NCBI GenBank assembly: GCA_947066815.1
Contig: CAMSZT010000019.1
Span: forward strand, 1 to 62,384
Length of the DNA stretch: 62,384 bases
Origin: an uncultured Lachnotalea sp.
Lineage (GTDB): Bacteria; Bacillota; Clostridia; Lachnospirales; Lachnospiraceae
Direction: 5' to 3'
Each line of letters starts with the position of its first letter. The stretch's first letter is position 1. This document shows, piece after piece, positions 44,779-53,373 of this stretch. The position numbers and the translations under genes were made by a program. The notes beneath the pieces were generated by a model that did not search any database, was not told the origin of the DNA, and was given only the letters and a program-made list of their open reading frames with translations.

Positions 44779-45573
44779 CTACCGGTTTTTATATTCCAGA
44801 CGGATCTTGTCCGCGATCAGGGCCACAAATTCCGAATTGGTCGGCTTCCCCTTTCCCGTGTTGATGGTGTAGCCGAAGAGGGCATCGATGGTGTCCATCT
44901 TCCCCCTGTTCCAGGCCACCTCGATGGCATGGCGGATGGCCCGCTCCACCCGGCTGGGCGTGGTCTGGTGCATCTTGGCGATGGTCGGGTACAGGAGCTT
45001 GGTGATGGAATTGAGCATCTCCATGTCGGACACCGCCAGGATGATGGCGTCTCTCAGGTAGCTGTATCCCTTGATGTGGGCCGGCACGCCGATCTCGTGG
45101 ATCAGGCTGGTCACGTCCGTCTCCAGATTCCGCTCGATGTACTGCTCCTTGCTCTCGTAGGGGGCGATCCTCCGGTTTTCCCCTCCCCGGCCCTTCCCCT
45201 TGCCGATATGCTTCATCCGGTTTAACACCATGTCCGAGTCGAAGGGTTTCATGATGTAGTAGGAGGCCCCTAAGTGGAAGGCGTCCTCCGTGATCCGCTC
45301 CTGCCCGATGGCGGTGATCACGATGAATTCCGGCCGTTTCTTAAGGGCCTGATCCTTCCCCACCTTCTCCATGACGGACAGTCCGTCCAGCTTCGGCATG
45401 ATGATATCCAAAAGCATGATATCCGGTTCCTTTTCTTTTATCAGACTATAGGCTTCTTCCCCGTTGTTCGCTTTTCCAACCACCTCAAATTCATCATCCC
45501 GGCTGATGATATTATCTAATAGCTGCAAAATTCTTTCGTTGTCGTCAGCAATAGCCACCTGTAGTTTTGCCAT
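44779..45573 (-). CDS. spo0A: Sporulation master regulator Spo0A
   Basis: Spo0A is the phosphorylated response regulator that commits the cell to sporulation. The 264-residue protein has the receiver with IADDNERIL (acid pocket), [11 protein letters not shown] (phospho-Asp near residue 57) and FVITAIGQE plus YYIMKPFD (conserved Thr and Lys), and the C-terminal DNA-binding domain with [19 protein letters not shown] and [21 protein letters not shown]. The ATG has AAGGAGG upstream. The gene has its own promoter. The spoIVB gene normally found directly upstream is absent here. Confidence 0.97.
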   Translation of the reverse strand: MAKLQVAIADDNERILQLLDNIISRDDEFEVVGKANNGEEAYSLIKEKEPDIMLLDIIMPKLDGLSVMEKVGKDQALKKRPEFIVITAIGQERITEDAFHLGASYYIMKPFDSDMVLNRMKHIGKGKGRGGENRRIAPYESKEQYIERNLETDVTSLIHEIGVPAHIKGYSYLRDAIILAVSDMEMLNSITKLLYPTIAKMHQTTPSRVERAIRHAIEVAWNRGKMDTIDALFGYTINTGKGKPTNSEFVALIADKIRLEYKNR

Positions 45574-45611
45574 TTTTCTTCCTCCTTTTTCAAATCCGGT
45601 GGTACTTCCCC

Positions 45612-45641
45612 ATTATACGAAAAAAGACGTGGAAAAGGCAA
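45612..45641 (-). promoter_or_regulatory. Promoter of spo0A
   Basis: The minus strand reads TTGCCT, 18 bases, TATAAT, about 39 bases before the ATG. Just upstream, the hairpin at 45645-45702 contains TGTCGAT and TGTCGAC, each one base from the Spo0A box TGTCGAA. Autoregulation is possible but unproven. Confidence 0.55.
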
Positions 45642-45644
45642 CGG

Positions 45645-45702
45645 AAAACAGCCGCCAAAATCGACAGGAACCGGTCTGTTTTTGTCGACTTTTAGCGGCT
45701 GT
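45645..45702 (-). terminator. Long-stem terminator after the aldo/keto reductase gene
   Basis: Arms 45648-45666 and 45683-45702 (ends ACAGCCGC / GCGGCTGT, inner TCGACA / TGTCGA) make a stem of about 19 bases, followed by TTTTCC on the minus strand. It sits about 120 bases beyond the reductase stop and just ahead of the spo0A promoter. Confidence 0.7.
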
Positions 45703-45826
45703 CCCGAAAATAGGTCCGAAAATCGCTTATTCTGTAAAAATTTCCGTCTGTGCGGCGAGGCGTTTTTCCTGTCTCCGTCAGGGAACCGTCATTTTCGCAG
45801 ACACGTTTATTACAGGACGAAAAATT

Positions 45827-46945
45827 TTATGCGAAGGCCTCCGCCACCCGCGCAAGTTCCTCCCGGATCTTGATGTGCTGAGGGCAGACCTCCTCGCATT
45901 TCCCGCATTTCAGACACTCGGAAGCGCTCTTCTTTTCGTGGCGGCCCACCAGCCAGCCCTCCTGGCTCTTCGCCGCCTCCAGGTTGTTGTAGAGGGTCAG
46001 ATAATTGCGGGCCGTAAAGGAGCCGGAGATCCCGATATTCCCCGGACAGACCTTGGCACAGTAGTTGCAGGAGGTGCAGGGGATCAGGGGGATCTTTGCG
46101 AGGGCCTCCCTGGCCTCCTTCAGTACACCCCGCTCGCTGTCGGAAAGCCCTTTAAAATCTTTCATGTAGGACAGGTTGTCCTCCATCTGCTCTACGCTGC
46201 TCATACCGGAGAGCACCGTGATGACGCCGTCAAGGTCGGCGGCAAACCGGACCGCCCAGGATGCGTAGGACGCGTTGGGATCGGCTTTCTTAAAGATCTC
46301 GGCCACCGGCTCCGGCGGGCTGGCCAGCATCCCGCCCTTGACCGGCTCCATGATCACCACCGGCTTGTCGTATTTCCTCGCCATCTCGTAGACGGCCCTG
46401 GACTGGACCACGGGATTTTCCCAGTCGCCGTAATTGATCTGGAGCTGGACGAATTCCACCTCCGGATGGGCCTTTAAGAGCTCCTCCAGCTCCTCCGGCG
46501 TGGAGTGGAACGAGAAGCCGATGTGCCTGATCAGCCCCTCCGCCTTCTTCTCCTTCACGAAGCTCCACATGTCAAAATCGTCGAAGAAATGGGTCCGCCC
46601 CTCGCCCAGGTTATGTAACAGGTAAAAATCAAAATAGCCCGCCCCGGTCTGCTTCAGGGACGTCTCAAACTGGGCCACAGCGTCCTCCCGGCTCCTGCAG
46701 TCAATCCAGGCCGCGTTCTTGGTGGCGACGGTAAAGCTCTCCCTCGGGTACCGCTCCACAAGGGCCTGGCGCATGGCGTCCTCGCTCCCCGCATAGGCCC
46801 AGGCCGTGTCGAAATAGGTGAATCCCGCCTCCATGAACCGATCCACCATCTGCTTCGTCTGTTCCAGATCGATGACCTCCCCCTGCTTCGGCAGCCGCAT
46901 CAGGCCGAATCCCAGCTTTTTAACATCCTCTCCCAGATATCCCAT
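45827..46945 (-). CDS. Aldo/keto reductase with C-terminal 4Fe-4S domain
   Basis: The 372-residue protein has an aldo/keto reductase barrel (residues about 1-275, with YFDTAWAYAGSE carrying the catalytic Tyr and VATKNAAW the Lys, and YFDFYLLHNLGE) and a bacterial ferredoxin domain with two Cys clusters: CTSCNYCAKVCPGNI and CLKCGKCEEVCPQHI. Such iron-sulfur aldo/keto reductases are common in anaerobes and may accept electrons from ferredoxin. The start at 46945 is preceded by GGAGG. It is transcribed from a MerR-type promoter shared with the divergent merR-like gene, so it is the likely detoxification target for a reactive carbonyl. Confidence 0.92.
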   Translation of the reverse strand: MGYLGEDVKKLGFGLMRLPKQGEVIDLEQTKQMVDRFMEAGFTYFDTAWAYAGSEDAMRQALVERYPRESFTVATKNAAWIDCRSREDAVAQFETSLKQTGAGYFDFYLLHNLGEGRTHFFDDFDMWSFVKEKKAEGLIRHIGFSFHSTPEELEELLKAHPEVEFVQLQINYGDWENPVVQSRAVYEMARKYDKPVVIMEPVKGGMLASPPEPVAEIFKKADPNASYASWAVRFAADLDGVITVLSGMSSVEQMEDNLSYMKDFKGLSDSERGVLKEAREALAKIPLIPCTSCNYCAKVCPGNIGISGSFTARNYLTLYNNLEAAKSQEGWLVGRHEKKSASECLKCGKCEEVCPQHIKIREELARVAEAFA

Positions 46946-46965
46946 AAATGTTCGTCCTCCTTCTC

Positions 46966-46994
46966 TTGAAAGGTTTTTTTCCTCGTGGTATAAT
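46966..46994 (+). promoter_or_regulatory. Promoter of the MerR-family regulator
   Basis: The plus strand reads TTGAAA, 17 bases, TATAAT. Its -10 box overlaps the -10 box of the opposite promoter at 46993-46998, so the two promoters compete and can be controlled from one operator. Confidence 0.7.
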
Positions 46995-47023
46995 GATAGC
47001 ACCTTCGACTCACTCGAAGTCAA
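46993..47023 (-). promoter_or_regulatory. MerR-type promoter and operator of the aldo/keto reductase gene
   Basis: The minus strand reads TTGACT, a 19-base spacer, TATCAT. The spacer contains the inverted repeat CTTCGA-5-TCGAAG (47003-47019). A 19-base spacer with a central dyad is the hallmark of MerR-activated promoters. The same layout occurs at 48993-49023. Confidence 0.85.
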
Positions 47024-47071
47024 GTACAAATCCGCCCTCTGGCGCAAAAACATACCGGAAAGAGGAAAACG

Positions 47072-47482
47072 ATGACTTACACCGTAAAAGAAATTTCAGA
47101 AAAGATGGGACTCACGGAGCATACGGTCCGCTTCTACACCGACAAGGGCCTTCTGCCCTGCAGGCGCGACAAAAACAACCGCCGCATTTTCGACGACGAA
47201 TCCGTAAACTGGCTCCGCACCATCCAGTGCCTGCGCAAGTGCGGGATCTCCATCGAGGACATCCGGTCCTACTCCGCCCTCTGCATGGAGGGGAGCTCCA
47301 CCCTTTCTGTCCGCTATGAATTTATGAAATCCCATCGGAAACTGGCCTTAAAACGGCTGGAGGAGGCCAGGGAACTGGTAAGCTACATGGACCATAAGGT
47401 CCGCCATTATGAGGATATCCTGGAGGGCCGGGCGCCGGACGACACCAACCCGTCGGCCGGCAGGCCCCGGCAGAAAGAATAG
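47072..47482 (+). CDS. MerR-family transcriptional regulator
   Basis: The 136-residue regulator has the MerR winged helix at the N terminus (YTVKEISEKMGLTEHTVRFYTDKGLLP), followed by RTIQCLRKCGISIEDIR and a C-terminal coiled coil for dimerisation. Cys53 sits where the NmlR/AdhR subgroup has its conserved electrophile-sensing cysteine; further cysteines are at 30, 57 and about 73. That subgroup responds to aldehydes and other electrophiles, which fits the divergent aldo/keto reductase. GAGG lies before the ATG. The Uma2 gene follows after 12 bases. Confidence 0.9.
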   Translation: MTYTVKEISEKMGLTEHTVRFYTDKGLLPCRRDKNNRRIFDDESVNWLRTIQCLRKCGISIEDIRSYSALCMEGSSTLSVRYEFMKSHRKLALKRLEEARELVSYMDHKVRHYEDILEGRAPDDTNPSAGRPRQKE

Positions 47483-47494
47483 AGAAAGGAGAAC

Positions 47495-48049
47495 ATGATG
47501 TCAGGAATACCCGCCCATACAAGCCCGTATACAGAGGATGATTACTACTCCCTGCCGGAAACGGTCCGTTCGGAACTGATCGACGGAAGGTTTTATGACA
47601 TGCCGGCTCCCGGCCGGATCCATCAGGAAATTTTAATGGAGCTGGCCGGAACGATCCGGGATCATATCCGTTCGAAAGCCGGGACCTGCAGGGTCTATCC
47701 CGCGCCTTTCGCCGTCTGCCTATCTGACGACAAAAAAACCGTGGTGGAGCCGGACATCAGCGTCATCTGCGACCCAGGGAAGCTCACGGACCGCGGATGT
47801 GACGGCGCTCCCGACTGGATCATAGAGATCGTCTCCCCCGGAAATCCCGGCCACGACTACGTGCGGAAACTGAACCTCTATCTGGAGGCCGGAGTGCGGG
47901 AATACTGGATCGTCGATCCACAGGAAAAACAGGTCATCGTATATCTCCTGGATAAAGACCGGTTTAAAATGACCGCCTATACTTTCACGGACCGCATAAG
48001 GGCCGGGATATACGATGACCTGTGGATCAATCTCAAAGAATTTGAATGA
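47495..48049 (+). CDS. Uma2-family (DUF820) restriction endonuclease-fold protein
   Basis: The 184-residue protein matches the Uma2 family: VRSELIDGRFYDMP near the N terminus, VVEPDISVIC (catalytic Asp), then WIIEIVSPGN...YVRKLNLYLEAGVREYWIVDP, which gives the E-x-K of a PD-(D/E)XK nuclease core. Uma2 proteins are abundant in cyanobacteria and occur sporadically in clostridia; their natural role is unknown. AAAGGAG precedes two adjacent ATG codons, and I take the first. It is probably cotranscribed with the MerR regulator. Confidence 0.88.
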   Translation: MMSGIPAHTSPYTEDDYYSLPETVRSELIDGRFYDMPAPGRIHQEILMELAGTIRDHIRSKAGTCRVYPAPFAVCLSDDKKTVVEPDISVICDPGKLTDRGCDGAPDWIIEIVSPGNPGHDYVRKLNLYLEAGVREYWIVDPQEKQVIVYLLDKDRFKMTAYTFTDRIRAGIYDDLWINLKEFE

Positions 48050-48090
48050 TACGTTTTAAAGTTTCTCGCCGCCGGGTTCTGCCCCGGGAC

Positions 48091-48954
48091 TCAGACCTCG
48101 ACCAGCTCGTACTCCCTGGATCCGATGCCCAGCTCCGCGGCCCGCTCGATGGTGTGGATGCCGTTCCGGGACTCGACTCGCTCCAGGAAATGGGCCTTTC
48201 CGGGGTCGTCGCAGGCATAGACGATGTCCAGGCAGGCCTGGTCGACGGCGATGGGGTCTAAGGATACCAGGATGCCCATGTCCTGGATACAGGGATCCTC
48301 CGCCACCGCGCAGCAGTCGCAGTCCACGGACATGTTCTTCATCACGTTGACATAGACCAGGTTTCCCTTCAGATACTTGACCACCGAGGAGGCGGCCTCC
48401 GCCATAGCCTCCAAGAAGCTGTCATGGTCCGCCGTCCAGAAATTGGCCGGATCTCCCAGGCCGTGGATATAGCCCTTGCCGTAGGAGGAGGCCACACCGA
48501 TGGAGAGCTGCTTCAAGGCTCCGCCGTAGCCGCCCATGGGATGCCCCTTAAAGTGGGAGAGGACCAGCATGGAATCATAGTCCGCCAGATGCTTCCCTAC
48601 GAAATTTTTCTGGATGTTCTTTCCCTCCGGGATCGGAAGCTCCAGGTCCGGACCCTCGTTGTCCAAGATCTGCACCGGGAACAGGCCGCTCCAGCCGTGC
48701 TCTTCTAAGAGGGCCGTATGGCGCTCTGTGGTGTTCCTCGCGCCCTCGTAGGCAGTATTGCACTCCACCACGGTCCCCTTCACATGATCCACCACCGGCT
48801 TCCAGAAATCCGGGGTCAGGAAGTTCTGATTGCCCTTCTCGCCGGAATGGACCTTCACGGCCACCTTTCCGCCCAGCTCTTTCCCCGCCAGCTTATAAAG
48901 CTCCAAGACTTTTTCCGGGGAAATCTCCTTTGAAAAATAAACCTTTTCCTTCAT
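48091..48954 (-). CDS. DUF362 domain-containing protein
   Basis: The 287-residue protein is a DUF362 family member, recognisable from VLSHFKGHPMGGYGGALKQL near residue 135 and DCDCCAVAEDPCIQDMGI near 215, a four-cysteine stretch that could bind metal, and SLDPIAVDQACLDIVY. Function is unknown; other DUF362 proteins carry ferredoxin domains, this one does not. AGGAGG precedes the ATG at 48954. A MerR-type promoter almost identical to that of the aldo/keto reductase drives it, so both should respond to the same regulator. Confidence 0.88.
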   Translation of the reverse strand: MKEKVYFSKEISPEKVLELYKLAGKELGGKVAVKVHSGEKGNQNFLTPDFWKPVVDHVKGTVVECNTAYEGARNTTERHTALLEEHGWSGLFPVQILDNEGPDLELPIPEGKNIQKNFVGKHLADYDSMLVLSHFKGHPMGGYGGALKQLSIGVASSYGKGYIHGLGDPANFWTADHDSFLEAMAEAASSVVKYLKGNLVYVNVMKNMSVDCDCCAVAEDPCIQDMGILVSLDPIAVDQACLDIVYACDDPGKAHFLERVESRNGIHTIERAAELGIGSREYELVEV

Positions 48955-48992
48955 TGCGAAAACCTCCTGTTCTAAAAATAACAACTATGTCT

Positions 48993-49023
48993 ATGATACT
49001 ACCTTCGTCCCACTCGAAGTCAA
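48993..49023 (-). promoter_or_regulatory. Second MerR-type promoter, upstream of the DUF362 gene
   Basis: The minus strand reads TTGACT, a 19-base spacer, TATCAT. The spacer TCGAGTGGGACGAAGGTAG differs at only four positions from that of the aldo/keto reductase promoter. It lies about 40 bases before the start codon. Confidence 0.85.
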
Positions 49024-49184
49024 GTCCGATTTTTCCGGGATTTTCCACTGTTTTTTTTAACTGGCCTTGTTGATTTTATCAAAACTGGATATACCAAAAA
49101 TACCATTTATCCGTTACCATAAGATATGGCCGGAACAACCTGCCGGAAAACACAGATCACCTATTTCAAAAGGAGCCTTTTATC

Positions 49185-50354
49185 ATGGAACGCACAAGGA
49201 CACAGAAAGAAGGACCAACTATGTATAAGATCATGACCCCCGGCCCCACCCAGGTGGCCGAAAACGTGAGACTGGCCAGGAGCCTCCCCTGCACCAACCC
49301 GGACCTGGACGAGGCATTCGTGGAATTTTATAAGGAAACCTGCGAGACCATCAGCGGCCTCCTCCACACGGGAAACGAGACCCTGATCCTGGGGGGCGAG
49401 GGGATCCTGGGCCTGGAGGCCGCCTGCGCCTCCCTGACGGAGCCCGGTGATAAGGTCCTCGTCCTCGACAACGGCATCTACGGAAAGGGCTTTGCCGATT
49501 TCGTCTCCCTGTACGGGGGGATCCCGGAGCTCTACACGGTGGATGACAGGAATGCGATCGACGCGGCGGCCCTGGAGCGGTTCCTGGCCAAAAGCCACGA
49601 CTACAAATACGCCACCGTGGTACACGGCGACACGCCAAGCGGCATGTTAAACGACATCGCCGCGATCTGCCCGCTCTTAAAAAGCTATGGCATCTTAACG
49701 GTGGTGGATTCCGTCTCCGCCATGTTCGGCGAGGAGGTGGACGTGGACGCGGCCCGGATCGACTTACTCTGCGGCGGCTCCCAGAAGGTGGTGTCCGCCC
49801 CTCCGGGGCTTACCTTCGTGACCCTGAGCGCCGATGCCAAGAAGGCCATGGACGAGAGAAAGACGCCCGTCGCGTCCTTCTATGCAAACTTAAAAACATT
49901 TGAACACTATTACGAGGAAAAGTGGTTCCCCTACACCATGCCCATCAGCGACATCCGCGGGCTGCGCGCCGCCATCGACAACATCGCCGCCGACAAAGAC
50001 ATCCTGAAGCGCCACGCCGCCATCGGAGCCGCCGCAAGGGCCGCCGTCACTGAGGCCGGCCTCTCCCTCTATCTGGAGAGCGGCTTTTCCAATACCGTCA
50101 CCGTCTTCTGCGTGCCGGAGGGCATGACGGACAGGGAGATCCTCACCGCCATGCGGGAGGAACACGGCATCCTTCTGGCCGGCTCCTTCGGGGACCTGGC
50201 CGGAAAGGTCATCCGCATCGGCCACATGGGGGAGAACGCCAGTGTTTCCGACATGACGGAGGTGTTCGGGGCCCTGGACCAGGTGTTCGCAAAGCTTCAT
50301 GTGCCTCTGAAGGTCAGTCTGAGGGACTGCTTCCTGGAACGGCTTTCGGTCTGA
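49185..50354 (+). CDS. PLP-dependent class V aminotransferase (alanine-glyoxylate type)
   Basis: The 389-residue class V aminotransferase resembles alanine-glyoxylate or serine-pyruvate aminotransferases: KIMTPGPTQVAENV at the N terminus, LGGEGILGLEAA, VVDSVSAMFGEE (PLP Asp) and CGGSQKVVSAPPGLTF with the PLP lysine. The amino donor and acceptor are not predictable. Two starts are possible: ATG 49185 with AAGGAG, and ATG 49221 with AAGGA, which gives the usual MYKIMTPGPTQV N terminus. A weak promoter TTGTTG-17-TATACC lies at 49067-49095. A hairpin follows the gene. Confidence 0.88.
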   Translation: MERTRTQKEGPTMYKIMTPGPTQVAENVRLARSLPCTNPDLDEAFVEFYKETCETISGLLHTGNETLILGGEGILGLEAACASLTEPGDKVLVLDNGIYGKGFADFVSLYGGIPELYTVDDRNAIDAAALERFLAKSHDYKYATVVHGDTPSGMLNDIAAICPLLKSYGILTVVDSVSAMFGEEVDVDAARIDLLCGGSQKVVSAPPGLTFVTLSADAKKAMDERKTPVASFYANLKTFEHYYEEKWFPYTMPISDIRGLRAAIDNIAADKDILKRHAAIGAAARAAVTEAGLSLYLESGFSNTVTVFCVPEGMTDREILTAMREEHGILLAGSFGDLAGKVIRIGHMGENASVSDMTEVFGALDQVFAKLHVPLKVSLRDCFLERLSV

Positions 50355-50399
50355 GTATGGATCAGCGCTCCGGATGGACAGACCGTCTTCCTGAGCACA

Positions 50400-50429
50400 G
50401 GGGCGCCCGCCGGAGATGGCGGGCGCCCC
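50400..50429 (+). terminator. Strong hairpin after the aminotransferase gene
   Basis: A 12-base GC stem GGGGCGCCCGCC with a six-base loop lies 45 bases after the stop; only TT follows, so termination efficiency is uncertain. Confidence 0.5.
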
Positions 50430-50511
50430 TTGAATATGACCAACCTATGCACAAGATGAAAAACGAAAAAGGCTTTTTTATTTCTTCACGTCCGGATACT
50501 TCTGATCCAAC

Positions 50512-50850
50512 ATGTGGATGATCGTCATTCCGGGCATGCTCTACGGGCTGTCCTCGGCGGAGATCTACATCATCGGCTATTCCTATATCCGTGATATCTT
50601 TGACTCCAAGAAGGCCGCCTATTATCTGGGCCTTACCGCAGCCATGCAGAGCATCGGCCAGATCGCGGGGCCCGTGGTCGGCGGCGCCAATCCGGCCTCC
50701 ATCGCCGAGCGTCTCTGCATCAGCGTGACCACCGCCTACAAACACATCGCCAATATGTACAAAAAAATGGAGGTCTCCAACCGCCGGGAATTCATCGCCA
50801 GGCTCTACGGAACCTCGAACCGGGAACTCCTGACCGGGCCCAACGCCTGA
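50512..50850 (+). pseudogene. Remnant: MFS transporter fragment joined to a LuxR C terminus
   Basis: The 112-codon frame joins two unrelated pieces. Residues 1-58 read as part of a multi-helix MFS-type membrane domain (GMLYGLSSAEIYIIGYSYI and AAMQSIGQIAGPVVGG). From about residue 60 the sequence becomes the second half of a LuxR helix-turn-helix (IAERLCISVTTAYKHIANMYKKMEV). Both are incomplete; a LuxR regulator with an MFS-like sensor is normally over 400 residues. The join is in frame without its first HTH helices. No ribosome site precedes the first ATG. I treat it as a deletion remnant of such a membrane LuxR protein. Confidence 0.7.
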
Positions 50851-50917
50851 CAGGCGCAGGAAGTCCGTCCCATGCATCCGGGAAACTACCGCGTCCCAAA
50901 GCCGCCGCGTCCGCGCC

Positions 50918-51802
50918 TCATCCCGTTTTCTTTCCCGTCTGGAACAGGAACATGCCCCCAAGGACCAGGATCCCGCCCAGGACCGTCTCGATCCCGGGCA
51001 CCTCGCCCCGGAAGAAAAATCCGATCAGGCTGGCGAGGAGGGGCTGGGCAAACATAAAGTTGGACACGTCGCTGGTCCGCTCCGCCAGGGAGAATGCCTT
51101 GGTCCAGAACACGTAGGCGACGGCTCCGCCGAACACGCCCAGATAAGCTACGGACCCCCACGCGGCCGCTGTGGCTTCTCTCATCTCCGGGACGGCCCCC
51201 GGCAGGAACACCAGGAGGAACAGGGTTCCCCCGATGATGCTGTAGGCCGTGGCCTGAAAGGCGGTATAGTCCTTCACAAAGACCCTCTGGGTCAGATTGT
51301 AGGCGCTTAAGGACACGGCCGCCAGCAGCATCCAGAGGATGCCCGGATCGACGGAAAAAGCCCCGTTCCAGAGGGCCATCACCAGGATCCCGGCGAAAGC
51401 CATGGCGATGGCCGTCCAGCCCCGGAGGGGGATCTTCTCCCGGAGGATGACGCAGGAAAACACGGCCGTCAGGATCGGGATCACCTGCCCGATGATGCTG
51501 CAGGTGGCGCCGGTGATGCTCTCCATGGCCAGGTTAAAAGTTGTCACATAACAGGTAAAGCCCAGAAACCCGGAAAGGAGGAATTTCGGCACATCCTTAA
51601 GGCTGGGCGGCCCGATCCGTTTTACCGCCATGACCACCAGGATGGCCGCCGTGGCAAAAAGATAGCGGATCACCCCGGCACTCTGGCTGGAAAAGCTCTC
51701 CTGGGCGCTCTGGGTAAAGACCGCCGCCGTCGCCCAGATCACCGTAGTGATCCCCGCATAGATCATATAAGCATTCGTACTCTTCTGTCCCTTTTTTTCC
51801 AT
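50918..51802 (-). CDS. EamA/DMT-family transporter
   Basis: The 294-residue protein has ten predicted membrane helices in two EamA halves (about 15-140 and 150-285). The second half ends with QPLLASLIGFFFRGE, the typical EamA pattern. These exporters move amino acids, nucleosides or other metabolites; the substrate is unknown. The ATG at 51802 has GAGAGGA upstream and overlaps the stop of the MATE gene, so the two transporters are translated together. Confidence 0.9.
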   Translation of the reverse strand: MEKKGQKSTNAYMIYAGITTVIWATAAVFTQSAQESFSSQSAGVIRYLFATAAILVVMAVKRIGPPSLKDVPKFLLSGFLGFTCYVTTFNLAMESITGATCSIIGQVIPILTAVFSCVILREKIPLRGWTAIAMAFAGILVMALWNGAFSVDPGILWMLLAAVSLSAYNLTQRVFVKDYTAFQATAYSIIGGTLFLLVFLPGAVPEMREATAAAWGSVAYLGVFGGAVAYVFWTKAFSLAERTSDVSNFMFAQPLLASLIGFFFRGEVPGIETVLGGILVLGGMFLFQTGKKTG

Positions 51803-51804
51803 GT

Positions 51805-53196
51805 CTATCCTCTCTCTGCCTCCTGCTCCCTCACCGCCTCCAGGAACCGCTTCCCCTGGATCCATTTCCCGGAATAGTAATAGAACTGGATCCCCACATG
51901 GGTGACCAGCCAGCTGAAGGGAAAGGCCAGATATACCACCCGGATGTCATACCAGAACTCCGACGCCACGAAGATGAACCCGACTCTGCCCACGCACATG
52001 CCGAGCAGGCTGATCACCATGGGCGCCACACTGTGGCCGGAGGACAGCACCGCCCCGTTGATGATCTCATTCCAGGAGAAGATGATATACAGGGGCAGCT
52101 GGTAACGGAGCTGTAGCGCCCCGTAGAAGACGGCCGGCTCTTCTTTGGTAAAGATCCGGCAGATGGGCTCCGCCCAGACGCAGAGCACCACCACCATGAC
52201 AACGGTCACGGCCGCCGCGATATTCATGCAGATCTGCTTTCCCTTTTTCGCCCGCACGTAATCCGCCGCGCCGATGTTCTGGCCCGCAAAGCTGGTGAGG
52301 GCCAGGCTCAGGGCGGAGATCATGGCGTAGAGATAGCCCTCGATCTTAAAGAAGAGGGTACAGCCGGCCATGGCCTCCATGCCGAAGGCGTTGATCCTGG
52401 ACTGGACGATGACATTGGAAATGTTGATCAGCACCATCCGAAGCCCCGCCGGTACTCCCACCCGCACGATATAAAGGGTCTCTTCTTTATACAGGCGCAG
52501 CCCGCGAAGACGCAGACGGTAGCCCTCCTCCAGTCTGGTGAGCTTGAGGAACACCAGAAGGGCCGGCAGCACCTGGGAAATGGCCGTGGCCGCCGCCGCG
52601 CCCTTCACCCCCCAGGAAAAGCCCCGGACGAAGAGCAGATCCAGTCCCACGTTGATGAAGCCGGCAGCTGCCAGATAGAGAAGGGCGCTTTTGGAATTCC
52701 CCATGGCCCGGAGGATCCCGCTTCCCATGTTGTAGACCATGACCGGGATCATTCCCATAAAATAGATCTCGATATAGTCCACCGCCATGGGGAGCACGTC
52801 GTCCGGCGTGTTCATGGCCACCAGAAGCTTCGGCGCCAGCCAGATCCCGACCGCGGTCAGGAAAGCCCCGGATAAAAGCCCCAGCGTCACCGAGGAGTGG
52901 ACCGTGCGGGAAAGGCCGTCCTCGTCCTTGCGCCCAAAAGCCTGGGCCACGGCGATGCTGGCCCCGGTGGACACGCCCACAAACAGGTTGATCAGCAAAA
53001 AGACCAGCTTGTCACAGGAGCCGATGGCGGCCAGCGCCCCCGCCCCCACACTCTGGCCCACAATGGCCGCGTCCGCCGTGCTGTAAAACTGCTGCAGCAG
53101 ATTGGAAAACAAAAAAGGCAGGGCAAATAAAACCAGCTGCCTCCAGATGACTCCCTGGGTCAGGTCCGTGACCGCCCCGGTCCGCTTTTTCTCCAT
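51805..53196 (-). CDS. MATE-family efflux transporter
   Basis: The 463-residue MATE protein has twelve membrane helices in two bundles; the N-terminal FALPFLFSNLLQQFYSTADAAIVGQ and LAAIGSC are family landmarks. MATE proteins export cationic drugs or metabolites with Na+ or H+; this clade has no clear substrate. The ATG at 53196 is preceded by GGAGGGG. The EamA gene follows with translational coupling. No promoter could be assigned with confidence. Confidence 0.93.
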   Translation of the reverse strand: MEKKRTGAVTDLTQGVIWRQLVLFALPFLFSNLLQQFYSTADAAIVGQSVGAGALAAIGSCDKLVFLLINLFVGVSTGASIAVAQAFGRKDEDGLSRTVHSSVTLGLLSGAFLTAVGIWLAPKLLVAMNTPDDVLPMAVDYIEIYFMGMIPVMVYNMGSGILRAMGNSKSALLYLAAAGFINVGLDLLFVRGFSWGVKGAAAATAISQVLPALLVFLKLTRLEEGYRLRLRGLRLYKEETLYIVRVGVPAGLRMVLINISNVIVQSRINAFGMEAMAGCTLFFKIEGYLYAMISALSLALTSFAGQNIGAADYVRAKKGKQICMNIAAAVTVVMVVVLCVWAEPICRIFTKEEPAVFYGALQLRYQLPLYIIFSWNEIINGAVLSSGHSVAPMVISLLGMCVGRVGFIFVASEFWYDIRVVYLAFPFSWLVTHVGIQFYYYSGKWIQGKRFLEAVREQEAERG

Positions 53197-53337
53197 AGTA
53201 CCCCTCCCCGGCATGGCCGCCGGCTCCTGTGATCGTCTCTTTCGGGGTTATCTTATCATCATTCTCCTTCTTTTTCCATATGAGAAACTGCTTTCTCAAA
53301 TACTTTTTCTTTCAAAAAAGCTCCCTTTAAAATCTTC

Positions 53338-53366
53338 AAAAAAAGAGCAGCTGCAAGCTCCGCTCT
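53338..53366 (-). terminator. Terminator after the 48-residue gene
   Basis: Stem AGAGCGG...CTGCTCT followed by seven Ts on the minus strand, directly downstream of the stop at 53374. Confidence 0.75.
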
Positions 53367-53373
53367 CTTGTTA

